NCBI GenBank assembly: GCA_022770525.1
Contig: JALEHN010000005.1
Span: forward strand, 1-64,000
Reading direction: 5' to 3'
DNA length: 64,000 nt
Origin: Clostridiales bacterium
Lineage (GTDB): Bacteria > Bacillota > Clostridia > Lachnospirales > Lachnospiraceae
Both the position numbers and the translations under genes were made by a program. Below, piece by piece: positions 17,354-25,417 of this stretch. Within the stretch, counting starts at the first letter, position 1. Every line of letters starts with the position of its first letter. The notes beneath the pieces are model-generated. The model did not search any database and was not told the origin of the DNA. It worked only from the letters and a program-made list of their open reading frames with translations.

Positions 17354-17435
17354 TGATTTAGCAGATTATGAAAAATTTTTAAAAAGTTTCTTTTGATACA
17401 ATTTTAACAAAATTGTAAAAGTAAACAATTTTGCC

Positions 17436-17464
17436 TTGAAAAATTTGTGTATTAGCGATAAAAT
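17436..17464 (+). promoter_or_regulatory. Sigma-A promoter for the decarboxylase operon
   Basis: TTGAAA (17436-17441), a 17-bp spacer, then TAAAAT (17459-17464). The resulting leader of about 120 nt contains a small hairpin, GCGCTTT/AAAGTGCGC near 17502-17522, before the first gene. No known riboswitch motif is recognised in it. Confidence 0.7.
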
Positions 17465-17590
17465 TATAGTGGCATAAATTTTGAGGAATTTATACTTTGT
17501 CGCGCTTTTTAACAAAGTGCGCTGACCCGAAGAGCATATATCAAAATGCCCTGTGGGTATAAAAATTTATTTTACGATGGAGGGTAAAAA

Positions 17591-19042
17591 ATGAACGAAA
17601 GTAAGCAAATGTCAGCAAGAGAGCGTATTGAAAATTTACTTGATGACAACAGCTTTGTTGAAATCGGAGCGAAAGTCAGTGCCAGAGCGACTGATTTTAA
17701 CATGGCTGGTAAAGAAACACCTGCAGACGGTGTTGTTACCGGATATGGCGTTATTGATGGACGCGTAGTTTATATTTACAGCCAGGATATCAAAGTTTTA
17801 AACGGTGCTGTAGGTGAAATGCACGGCAGGAAAATATCCAGGATTTACGACCTTGCCATTAAAACAGGTTCACCTGTCATCGGCATGATTGATTGTGCGG
17901 GCATGCGTCTTCAGGAGGCAACAGATGCACTTGACGCATTTGGTGAACTGTACTTAAAACAGGTTCAGGCTTCCGGCGTTATTCCGCAGATTACAGCTGT
18001 TTTTGGTACATGCGGCGGCGGTGCTGCATTGATTCCGGCTTTATCAGATTTTACTTTGATGACAAAGAAAACAGCCAAATTATTTGTTAACAGTCCGAAT
18101 GCACTGGATGGCAATGAAATTTCAAGATGTGATACTTCAGATGCGGTTTATCAGGCAGAAGCAGGCCTTGCCGATGTTCTTGGTGAAGACGACAGCGAAG
18201 TGATTGCTAAAATCAGAGCTTTACTTGCATTCCTTCCATCAAACAATACAGATATCATCTATGATGAATGTCAGGATGATTTAAACCGTGAAAATCCTGC
18301 GGTTGCAGATATGAAAGATACAGCAGTTCTTTTAAAGGATATTGCGGATAATTATAATTTTTATGAAGTTAAATCCATGTACGGCAAAGAAATGGTCACC
18401 GGATTTATTAAGCTTGACGGCATGACCGTCGGTGCGGTGGCAAACAGAAGTGAGATTCTTGACGATGAGGGTGAAGTCAAGGCAAAGCTTGAGCCGGTAC
18501 TTACGACGGCAGGTGCCAGAAAAGCGGCAGGTTTTGTAAAGTTCTGCGATGCTTTTGGTATCCCTGTGCTTACACTTGTCAACGTTAAAGGATATAAGGC
18601 GACAAAGCATGAAGAACGTACGATTGCAAAAGCAGCCGCAGATATGACAGCCGCATATGCACAGGCTACCGTACCGAAGGTTTCCGTAGTGATCGGTGAA
18701 GCATTCGGCAGTGCTTATCTGACAATGTGCAGTAAACATATCGGTGCGGATATTGTTTATGCATATCCTGACGCAAAGATCGGTATGATGAATGCCGAAT
18801 CGGCAGTTAAAATTATTTATGCCGATGAAATCGCTGCTTCAGACAATGCCGGCGAACTGATCGCCGAAAAGGCCGCAGCTTATGACGAGCTTCAGACAAG
18901 TCCTCTCTCAGCAGCGGGCCGGGGCTATATTGATGATGTGATTGAGCCTGCCGCAACACGTAAGCGTGTACTTGCAGCTTTTGAAATGTTATGTGATAAA
19001 GATATGGATCGTGTCGCTGTGAAAAAACATACGACGATCTAG
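17591..19042 (+). CDS. mmdA: Methylmalonyl-CoA-type carboxyltransferase (MmdA/12S-like)
   Basis: A biotin-dependent acyl-CoA carboxyltransferase of 483 residues with two crotonase-like halves. It begins directly at SARERIENLLDDNSFVE, lacking the short N-terminal helix common in about 510-residue MmdA proteins. Oxyanion-type Gly-rich stretches GTCGGGAAL and GEAFGSAYL are visible. Homologues move CO2 between biotin and methylmalonyl-CoA, or occasionally other acyl-CoAs. It heads an operon with a gamma subunit, biotin carrier, beta pump subunit and a second carboxyltransferase. The precise acyl-CoA cannot be read from sequence. Start ATG follows GGAGGG. Confidence 0.85.
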   Translation: MNESKQMSARERIENLLDDNSFVEIGAKVSARATDFNMAGKETPADGVVTGYGVIDGRVVYIYSQDIKVLNGAVGEMHGRKISRIYDLAIKTGSPVIGMIDCAGMRLQEATDALDAFGELYLKQVQASGVIPQITAVFGTCGGGAALIPALSDFTLMTKKTAKLFVNSPNALDGNEISRCDTSDAVYQAEAGLADVLGEDDSEVIAKIRALLAFLPSNNTDIIYDECQDDLNRENPAVADMKDTAVLLKDIADNYNFYEVKSMYGKEMVTGFIKLDGMTVGAVANRSEILDDEGEVKAKLEPVLTTAGARKAAGFVKFCDAFGIPVLTLVNVKGYKATKHEERTIAKAAADMTAAYAQATVPKVSVVIGEAFGSAYLTMCSKHIGADIVYAYPDAKIGMMNAESAVKIIYADEIAASDNAGELIAEKAAAYDELQTSPLSAAGRGYIDDVIEPAATRKRVLAAFEMLCDKDMDRVAVKKHTTI

Positions 19043-19060
19043 AAAGAGGTGGGCAGTCAT

Positions 19061-19870
19061 ATGAAAAATATGAAAAAACTGATAACATTAATATGTGCGT
19101 TGGCCTGTATTTTTTCAATGACGGCATGTCAGGGCAAAACAGCCACAGAATCAGCTGAAGATGTCAATTCTGCTTCTGTAGAACAGATTGTAGGAAGTCT
19201 TTATGCGCAGTTTGCGTCAATGTCACCGGAACAGATGGATGCGATGATCAATGCCAAGAACAGTGAAATATCCGCAGACACGGAAACGGCGCTGCTGTTT
19301 AAAAGAGGTATGACCGCATGGCGTGACGTACAGGCTGATTTAGGCTCGTATGTATCTACAGACGGATTTGAACTGACAATCGGAAATGATACAGTGACCG
19401 GTACGCTGAATCTGACATATGAAAAACGTACAGCAAAGTTCATCGTTATATTTGACCGTGATGTGACAAAATACGAGGCTATCAAAGTCGAGCCGCGTTA
19501 CACATTGGGTGAAAAAATGGCGAATGCCGGCATGAATACATTGATGGGTATGGGCATTGTATTCCTTGTGCTTATATTCATTGCGTTTATTATCAGTCGG
19601 TTTAAATATATCAGCAAATTTGAAAACTGGCTTTCAGTGCGCAAAGATCTTAAAAAGAAAAAGAAAGAAAATAAAAATGCAAACGGTACAGAAGAAGCAT
19701 TTGTACCTAAGACTCCCGAAAATGCACCGGTTGTTTTTGAAAGTGAGCCGGATTTAGCAGATGACCTGGAACTTGTCGCCGTGATTACAGCGGCCGTTGC
19801 TGCATCTATGAATACATCCGTAGATCAGCTTGTTGTGCGTTCCATCAGAAAAAGAAAAAATAACAGATAG
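19061..19870 (+). CDS. OadG-family gamma subunit with N-terminal lipoprotein domain
   Basis: A membrane subunit of Na+-pumping decarboxylases. The N-terminus has a lipoprotein-type signal ending MTAC, then an extracytoplasmic domain of about 130 residues, a single transmembrane helix (TLMGMGIVFLVLIF), a Lys-rich cytoplasmic linker, and the short OadG-like tail ITAAVAASMNTSVDQL. OadG proper is only about 80-100 residues, so the external domain is an addition common in Clostridia. ATG 19061 is preferred over an in-frame GTG at 19049. It likely anchors the soluble carboxyltransferases to the beta subunit. Confidence 0.8.
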   Translation: MKNMKKLITLICALACIFSMTACQGKTATESAEDVNSASVEQIVGSLYAQFASMSPEQMDAMINAKNSEISADTETALLFKRGMTAWRDVQADLGSYVSTDGFELTIGNDTVTGTLNLTYEKRTAKFIVIFDRDVTKYEAIKVEPRYTLGEKMANAGMNTLMGMGIVFLVLIFIAFIISRFKYISKFENWLSVRKDLKKKKKENKNANGTEEAFVPKTPENAPVVFESEPDLADDLELVAVITAAVAASMNTSVDQLVVRSIRKRKNNR

Positions 19871-19896
19871 GCATTGGCCGTTAGGAGGAAATCAAT

Positions 19897-20265
19897 ATGA
19901 AGAGTTATGTCATTACAGTAAATGGTACAAGTTATGATGTTACAGTAGAAGAAGTCGGCGCGGGACAGGCACCACAGGCAGCAGCCGCAGCGCCTTTGGC
20001 ACCAAAGGCCGCACCGAAGGCAGCACCAAAGGCAGCGCCTGCAAAGGCCGGTTCAGTTACAGTTTCAGCGCCAATGCCTGGAAAGATTTTAAATGTTAAG
20101 CTTCAAAGCGGCGCGGCTGTTAAAAAAGGTGATGTTATTTTAGTTCTTGAAGCTATGAAGATGGAAAATGAAATTGTTGCTCCGCAGGACGGCACAATCG
20201 CTAGTATTAATGTCGCTGTCGGTGATTCTGTAGAAGCCGGCTCGGTTTTAGCGACATTAAACTAA
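19897..20265 (+). CDS. Biotin carboxyl carrier protein of the decarboxylase complex
   Basis: A 122-residue carrier. The C-terminal 70 residues are a biotinyl domain with the biotinylation motif EAMKMEN, preceded by a flexible Ala/Pro/Lys linker (repeats of APKAAPKA, residues about 28-50). It carries the carboxyl group between the two carboxyltransferases and the beta subunit. The start follows TAGGAGG. Separate biotin carriers of this kind are the gamma/C subunit of glutaconyl-CoA or methylmalonyl-CoA decarboxylases and the 1.3S subunit of transcarboxylase. Confidence 0.92.
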   Translation: MKSYVITVNGTSYDVTVEEVGAGQAPQAAAAAPLAPKAAPKAAPKAAPAKAGSVTVSAPMPGKILNVKLQSGAAVKKGDVILVLEAMKMENEIVAPQDGTIASINVAVGDSVEAGSVLATLN

Positions 20266-20320
20266 TCATGAATTTACATAAGATTGTGAATTCCCTTAAT
20301 GAATTACGGGAGGTTAAAAA

Positions 20321-21481
20321 ATGGAGTATATTTTATCTACATTGGGAAATCTCGTTCACCAGACCGCATTTTTTAATTTGACCTGGGGCAATTTTGTTAT
20401 GATTTTAGTGGCCTGTTTCTTCCTGTATCTGGCAATCGGAAGAGGCTATGAGCCATTGCTTTTAGTACCGATTGCTTTTGGTATGCTTTTGGTTAACCTG
20501 TATCCTGATATTATGAAAACAATTGAAGAAGCGGCAGCTGACGGCTCGACTTCGGCAGGGCTTCTGCACTATTTCTTCCTCGGTGATGAATGGGGCCTCT
20601 GGCCGTCGCTGATCTTCCTTGGTGTTGGTGCAATGACTGACTTTGGTCCGCTGATTGCCAATCCGATGAGCTTCCTTCTTGGTGCGGCAGCACAGTTTGG
20701 TATTTTCTTTGCATATCTTGGAGCAATTTTACTTGGATTTAACGATCAGGCAGCGGCAGCCGTATCCATCATCGGCGGTGCCGACGGTCCGACATCTATT
20801 TTCCTTGCCGGTAAACTTGGTCAGACGGATTTGATGGGTCCTATTGCCGTGGCAGCATATTCTTATATGTCACTGGTACCGATCATTCAGCCGCCGATCA
20901 TGAAACTTCTGACAACGGAAAAAGAACGTAAAATTAAAATGGAACAGCTGCGCCCGGTTTCAAAACTGGAAAAAATTCTGTTCCCGATTATTGTAACAAT
21001 TGTTGTTGTTCTGATTCTTCCGTCAACAGCACCGTTAGTTGGTTTCTTAATGCTTGGTAACCTTTTCAGAGAATGTGGTGTGACAAAACAGCTGTCAGAG
21101 ACAGCTTCAAATGCTATGATGTACATTATCGTTATTTTACTCGGTACATCAGTCGGTGCGACGACAAGTGCCGAAGCTTTCCTGAACCTGACAACAATTA
21201 AGATCGTTGTTCTTGGTCTTGTTGCCTTTGTTGTAGGTACGGGAACCGGTGTGCTGTTCGGTAAGCTGATGTGTAAGCTCACCGGCGGAAAGGTCAACCC
21301 GCTGATTGGCTCGGCCGGTGTATCTGCGGTGCCGATGGCAGCCCGTGTATCACAAAAAGTCGGCGCGGAGGCAGACCCTACAAACTTCCTTTTGATGCAT
21401 GCAATGGGACCGAACGTTGCCGGTGTTATCGGTACAGCAGTTGCTGCCGGTGTATTTATGGCGATTTTCGGTGTGGCTTAA
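20321..21481 (+). CDS. Na+-transporting decarboxylase beta subunit (OadB/MmdB/GcdB)
   Basis: A 386-residue membrane protein that decarboxylates carboxybiotin and exports Na+. The signature GGADGPTSIFLAGKL and the N-terminal ALIANPMSFLLGAAAQFG-like stretch are conserved in all members. About nine hydrophobic segments are visible. It is preceded by GGGAGG. Its presence shows the complex can be membrane-coupled and is not merely a soluble transcarboxylase. Confidence 0.93.
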   Translation: MEYILSTLGNLVHQTAFFNLTWGNFVMILVACFFLYLAIGRGYEPLLLVPIAFGMLLVNLYPDIMKTIEEAAADGSTSAGLLHYFFLGDEWGLWPSLIFLGVGAMTDFGPLIANPMSFLLGAAAQFGIFFAYLGAILLGFNDQAAAAVSIIGGADGPTSIFLAGKLGQTDLMGPIAVAAYSYMSLVPIIQPPIMKLLTTEKERKIKMEQLRPVSKLEKILFPIIVTIVVVLILPSTAPLVGFLMLGNLFRECGVTKQLSETASNAMMYIIVILLGTSVGATTSAEAFLNLTTIKIVVLGLVAFVVGTGTGVLFGKLMCKLTGGKVNPLIGSAGVSAVPMAARVSQKVGAEADPTNFLLMHAMGPNVAGVIGTAVAAGVFMAIFGVA

Positions 21482-21535
21482 AGTTAAATCTTGATATATA
21501 AATCAAAGTCATAGAGAATAACAGGAGGATAGATT

Positions 21536-22948
21536 ATGTCAGAACAAGTTAAAAAACCTGTTGGAATTACTGAAACTGTGCTTCGTGATGCGCATCAGTC
21601 ACTGATCGCGACGCGTATGTCCACAGAACAAATGCTTCCAATTATTGATAAAATGGATAAAGTCGGTTATCATTCAGTTGAATGCTGGGGCGGAGCTACA
21701 TTTGATGCAAGTCTTCGTTTCCTTAAAGAAGATCCGTGGGACAGACTTCGCAAATTAAGAGACGGATTTAAAAACACGAAGCTTCAGATGCTGCTTCGCG
21801 GACAGAATCTTCTCGGATACCGTCATTACGCGGATGATGTCGTTGAATATTTTGTTCAGAAATCAATTGCAAATGGTATTGATATTATCCGAATTTTTGA
21901 TGCCCTCAATGATTTGAGAAATCTTGAAACATCCGTTAAGGCATGTGTCAAGGAAGGCGGACACGCACAGATTGCTCTGGCCTATACATTGGGTGATGCC
22001 TATACACTGGATTACTGGAAAGATATTGCAAAAAGAATCGAAGATATGGGTGCTAATTCCATCTGTATTAAAGATATGGCAGGTCTCCTTGTGCCGTATA
22101 AAGCAACTGAACTTGTTACAGCTTTAAAAGAGGCAACATCACTGCCGATTCAGTTGCATACTCATTACACAAGCGGTGTGGCATCCATGACATATATGAA
22201 AGCTGTAGAAGCCGGCTGCGATGTGATTGATACGGCGATTTCACCGCTGGCACTTGGTACAAGCCAGCCTGCAACAGAAGTTATGGTTGAGACATTTAAA
22301 GGAACACCATATGATTCAGGTCTTGATCAGAATCTTTTAGCAGAAATTGCGGATTATTTCAGACCGATGCGTGAAGTGTGGCTTGAAAGCGGCCTTTTAA
22401 ATCCGAAGGTTATGGGCGTTAATATTAAGACACTGCTTTACCAGGTACCGGGCGGTATGCTTTCAAACCTTGTATCACAGCTTAAAGACGCAAAAGCAGA
22501 AGATAAATATGAGCAGGTGCTTGAGGAAGTTCCAAGAGTGCGCAAAGACTTCGGTGAGCCGCCGCTTGTTACACCTTCATCACAGATTGTCGGTACTCAG
22601 GCAGTGCTTAATGTACTGATGGGTGAGAGATATAAGATGATTACAAAGGAAAGTAAGGCACTGCTTCATGGTGAATATGGCCAGACTGTTAAACCGTTTA
22701 ATGCTGAGGTTCAGAAAAAAGCATGCGGTGATGAAGAACCGATCACATGCCGTCCGGCAGATAAAATCGAACCGGAACTTACAAAAATCGAAGCGGAAAT
22801 GGCACAGTATAAACAGCAGGACGAAGATGTATTATCTTATGCACTGTTCCCACAGGTAGCCAAAGAATTTTTTGAGTACAGAGAAGCACAGCAGACAAAG
22901 ATTGATCCGTCTGTGGCAGACAAAAAGAACGGTGCATATCCGGTATAA
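21536..22948 (+). CDS. Oxaloacetate decarboxylase alpha / transcarboxylase 5S-like subunit without biotin domain
   Basis: A 470-residue HMGL-like TIM-barrel carboxyltransferase for oxaloacetate/pyruvate. The metal and catalytic motifs are LRDAHQSLIATRM, the barrel lysine in CIKDMAG, and the HxH pair in QLHTHYTSG. The conserved PGGMLSNL stretch is also present. The protein ends without the biotinyl domain found in OadA, so it must use the separate carrier encoded upstream. This matches the 5S subunit of propionibacterial transcarboxylase. It is the last gene, followed by a strong terminator. Confidence 0.9.
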   Translation: MSEQVKKPVGITETVLRDAHQSLIATRMSTEQMLPIIDKMDKVGYHSVECWGGATFDASLRFLKEDPWDRLRKLRDGFKNTKLQMLLRGQNLLGYRHYADDVVEYFVQKSIANGIDIIRIFDALNDLRNLETSVKACVKEGGHAQIALAYTLGDAYTLDYWKDIAKRIEDMGANSICIKDMAGLLVPYKATELVTALKEATSLPIQLHTHYTSGVASMTYMKAVEAGCDVIDTAISPLALGTSQPATEVMVETFKGTPYDSGLDQNLLAEIADYFRPMREVWLESGLLNPKVMGVNIKTLLYQVPGGMLSNLVSQLKDAKAEDKYEQVLEEVPRVRKDFGEPPLVTPSSQIVGTQAVLNVLMGERYKMITKESKALLHGEYGQTVKPFNAEVQKKACGDEEPITCRPADKIEPELTKIEAEMAQYKQQDEDVLSYALFPQVAKEFFEYREAQQTKIDPSVADKKNGAYPV

Positions 22949-22973
22949 AACAGTATCATCAATCTGTAGAATA

Positions 22974-23011
22974 GAGAAGATTAAGATTTTACTTAATCTT
23001 CTCTTTTTTTT
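22974..23011 (+). terminator. Rho-independent terminator of the decarboxylase operon
   Basis: A perfect 12-bp stem (GAGAAGATTAAG / CTTAATCTTCTC) with a seven-base loop, followed by eight T residues. Confidence 0.95.
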
Positions 23012-23015
23012 GATA

Positions 23016-23078
23016 TTGACAAATATATCGCAGTGTGATATATAATATAAAACGAAGTACGATATATATTACTGCGAT
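23016..23078 (+). promoter_or_regulatory. padR promoter and candidate operator
   Basis: TTGACA at 23016-23021 with TATATA 17 bp (or TATAAT 19 bp) downstream. An inverted repeat ATCGCAGT (23027-23034) / ACTGCGAT (23071-23078) brackets the -10 and the start region, with AT-rich TATATA runs inside. Autoregulation by the PadR protein would fit. Confidence 0.65.
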
Positions 23079-23107
23079 GTATAGAGACTGGAAAGGAGTG
23101 TCAATTG

Positions 23108-23422
23108 ATGGATGCACATATAAAGAAAGTCTATGTTCCAATGACAGAGACGGCTTTTTATATTCTATTATGTTTAAAAGAGCCGAATCATGGATATGGC
23201 ATTGTTCAGAAGGTAAAGGAACTTACAAAGGGAGATATTGTTCTTGCGCCGGGGACAATGTATGGCAGCTTATCAAAGATGGAAAAGGATGGATTAATCA
23301 GTTTTCAAAGGGAAGAAGAGAAACGAAAAATATATGTAATTACAGACCTGGGAAATGAAGTGTTGGAAATTGAAATGAAGAGAATTGAAAGATTGTATCA
23401 GAATATGAAGGAGATGCGATGA
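23108..23422 (+). CDS. PadR family transcriptional regulator
   Basis: A 104-residue winged-helix regulator. The family motif EPNHGYGIVQKV and wing-region LAPGTMYGSLSKMEKDGLI are clear. PadR proteins repress nearby detoxification or transporter genes and often their own operon. ATG 23108 follows AAGGAG by ten bases. Its TGA overlaps the next ATG (23419), but that next gene is broken, so the regulated partner seems lost here. Confidence 0.9.
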   Translation: MDAHIKKVYVPMTETAFYILLCLKEPNHGYGIVQKVKELTKGDIVLAPGTMYGSLSKMEKDGLISFQREEEKRKIYVITDLGNEVLEIEMKRIERLYQNMKEMR

Positions 23423-23737
23423 TGGGAAAAACAAAGTCTGCAAGAAAGCTGATGAAGCAAACATTGATGAAGAAATCTTTTGTGATGATGATTCCAGACT
23501 TGATATGATTTAAATACGGGAGATGTCATCGAGGTTTCTCATGAGGCTGAAGGCGGAGAATTCTATATTAGTATAAAAAAAGAAAATGATGATCCTGTAT
23601 TTTATGGAAATACATTTGGAGAATTTGATGATTTTTCTGTGAGAATACAGGAAGATGGATGTTATCAAATTACGTGTTCCGGAAAGAAGGCTAAGGGTAC
23701 AGTAAAATTTACAATAAACGAGAAGCATGTAAAGTAA
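23419..23737 (+). pseudogene. Frameshifted small gene downstream of padR
   Basis: The ATG at 23419 overlaps the padR stop (ATGA) but the frame ends after 29 codons with a Lys/Met-rich peptide. Other frames continue the coding signal: one gives NIDEEIFCDDDSRLDMI up to a TAA at about 23507, and another gives NTGDVIEVSHEAEGGEF onward through a soluble 70-residue C-terminus to TAA 23735-23737. At least two frame changes are needed to join them. The intact protein would be about 105 residues, acidic, and co-expressed with padR. No family is recognised. Confidence 0.6.
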
Positions 23738-23757
23738 CGAATGACAATGAAAATCCT

Positions 23758-23799
23758 TGTTTTAGATATCATCGCCTTAAGGCGATGATATCTAAAACA
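23758..23799. terminator. Bidirectional terminator between padR unit and pdxR-like gene
   Basis: A perfect 19-bp stem (23758-23776 and 23781-23799) closed by TTAA. The left arm starts TGTTTTAGATATC. The right arm covers the last codons of the convergent MocR-type gene. Confidence 0.9.
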
Positions 23800-25288
23800 G
23801 GATACGTAGAAGGCATTCTGTCTGGGTTTTCAGCTGTTCCATGGATAAGGCACCATAGCCGAGAATGACTGTGTTTTTCATATTCATATGTTCCGGTGCA
23901 ATATAATATGACGATACATCCATCAGATGGATACCGGCGTTTTTTGCTGCGGCAGTGATATCATTGGCTGTTCTTCCGTCAATAAAAGTTAACAAAAGAT
24001 GCAGACCGCTGTTTTCGCCGGATATCTTCACGCGGTGCTGATACGGTGCAAAAGCCTGAAGCAGATAGTCCCGTTTGGCTTTGTAAATATTTCTCATACG
24101 GTTTAAGTGGCGCTCAAAACATCCCTGTGTGATAAAGTTTGTCAGCTGACGCTGCTCAGTACGGGCTACGGTGCTGGCGTAGAAAGACATATTTGTTTTG
24201 TAAATTTCAAGCAGCGGTTTCGGGAGTACAAGATAACTGATACGGATCGCAGGTGCGATTGCCTTGGAAAATGTGCCAAGATAGATGACCTTTTCATTGC
24301 GGTTAATGCTTTGCAGACTTGGAATCGGTTTGCCTTTGTATCTAAACTCGCTGTCATAGTCATCTTCGATAATATATCGTTTATGATCTTCAAAAGCCCA
24401 GTTTAAAAGCTCAAGCCGGCGCTTGATCGGCATGACAATACCGAGAGGAAAATGGTTTGACGGTGTCACATAGGCAACGGTTGCATCTGTTTTTCGAAGC
24501 TTTGTAATGCTCATGCCGTTTTTATCCAGAGGAATCGGCCGTATAGGATATCCCATTTTATGAAGTATTTCATAAGAACGCCGGTAAGAAGGATCTTCCA
24601 TGGCAAAAATGCTGTCACTGCCAAGAATCTGTGTCAGCAGTATAAGTAAATATTCCGTTCCTGCACCGACAATAATCTGATCGGCACTGCAGCGAACACC
24701 TCGGGACTGATGCAGATAGTTTGCAATGGCTGTTCGAAAGTCTTCATCGCCCTGCCTGTGGCCGGACTGGAACAGAGCAAAATTTCGGTCATCATAATAA
24801 ATATCCCTTGCAATTTTCCGCCATGTTCCAAATGGAAAATTTTCAAGATCGATACCGTAAGGTGAAAAATCATATTGGTAATCGGTATAAACCGCGCTGT
24901 CTTTGGAATGATCATCTATATGACTTTTAAAGTTGCTGTGATTGTTCGAAGAAATTGTATGTCTGTCTGCAAAATGGTCTGTTTTTGACATTTTGGGGTT
25001 TGGGATCGCGGTTTTATTGGAAAAAGCAGGTACAAGACTTTCAATGTCACTGACAAAAAAACCTTTTTTAGGGTAAGACTCTATATAACCTTCATCAAGA
25101 AGCTGTCCATAGGCCATGTCAATGGTATTTCGGCTGACCTGAAGATGCGCAGCCAGATGCCTTGTGGAAGGAAGCCTGGAATTAAACGGCAGGGCACCGC
25201 TTTCAATTTCAGAACGAATATACTTATAAATCTGCATATAAATATGCTCATCACTATGAACGTCAATATTTAAAGTAACCGTAGACAT
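23792..25288 (-). CDS. MocR/PdxR-type GntR regulator with aminotransferase domain
   Basis: A 498-residue fusion of an N-terminal GntR winged helix (about residues 12-78, with RLPSTRHLAAHLQVSRNT) and a class I aminotransferase-like domain that binds PLP. The PLP lysine lies in LGTFSKAIAP. Members sense PLP or amino compounds and control PLP synthesis, GABA or taurine genes. It is divergent from an M20 amidohydrolase with about 120 bp between starts, so that gene is the likely target. The start follows CGGAGG. The true effector is unknown. Confidence 0.88.
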   Translation of the reverse strand: MSTVTLNIDVHSDEHIYMQIYKYIRSEIESGALPFNSRLPSTRHLAAHLQVSRNTIDMAYGQLLDEGYIESYPKKGFFVSDIESLVPAFSNKTAIPNPKMSKTDHFADRHTISSNNHSNFKSHIDDHSKDSAVYTDYQYDFSPYGIDLENFPFGTWRKIARDIYYDDRNFALFQSGHRQGDEDFRTAIANYLHQSRGVRCSADQIIVGAGTEYLLILLTQILGSDSIFAMEDPSYRRSYEILHKMGYPIRPIPLDKNGMSITKLRKTDATVAYVTPSNHFPLGIVMPIKRRLELLNWAFEDHKRYIIEDDYDSEFRYKGKPIPSLQSINRNEKVIYLGTFSKAIAPAIRISYLVLPKPLLEIYKTNMSFYASTVARTEQRQLTNFITQGCFERHLNRMRNIYKAKRDYLLQAFAPYQHRVKISGENSGLHLLLTFIDGRTANDITAAAKNAGIHLMDVSSYYIAPEHMNMKNTVILGYGALSMEQLKTQTECLLRILF

Positions 25289-25299
25289 AAAAACCTCCG

Positions 25300-25329
25300 T
25301 TGACAGTAACTGGTATTATCAGTTATAAT
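25300..25329 (+). promoter_or_regulatory. Promoter for the M20 peptidase operon
   Basis: TTGACA (25300-25305), an 18-bp spacer and TATAAT (25324-25329), located only about 10 bp upstream of the divergent MocR-type start on the other strand. Related words GGTAT and AGTAT, and CTGG/CCAG ends, occur in the same 60 bp and could be regulator contacts. Confidence 0.7.
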
Positions 25330-25417
25330 ATATTGATTCTAGTATACAGTGCCAGATATAAAAATACAACAAAAAACAATAACAAAACTGAAGAAAACAG
25401 GAAATCAGGTGATGACG

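Noticed and set aside
21536-22948. Pyruvate carboxylase
   Set aside because: Only the carboxyltransferase barrel is present; there is no biotin carboxylase domain, and the operon has the decarboxylase beta and gamma subunits instead.
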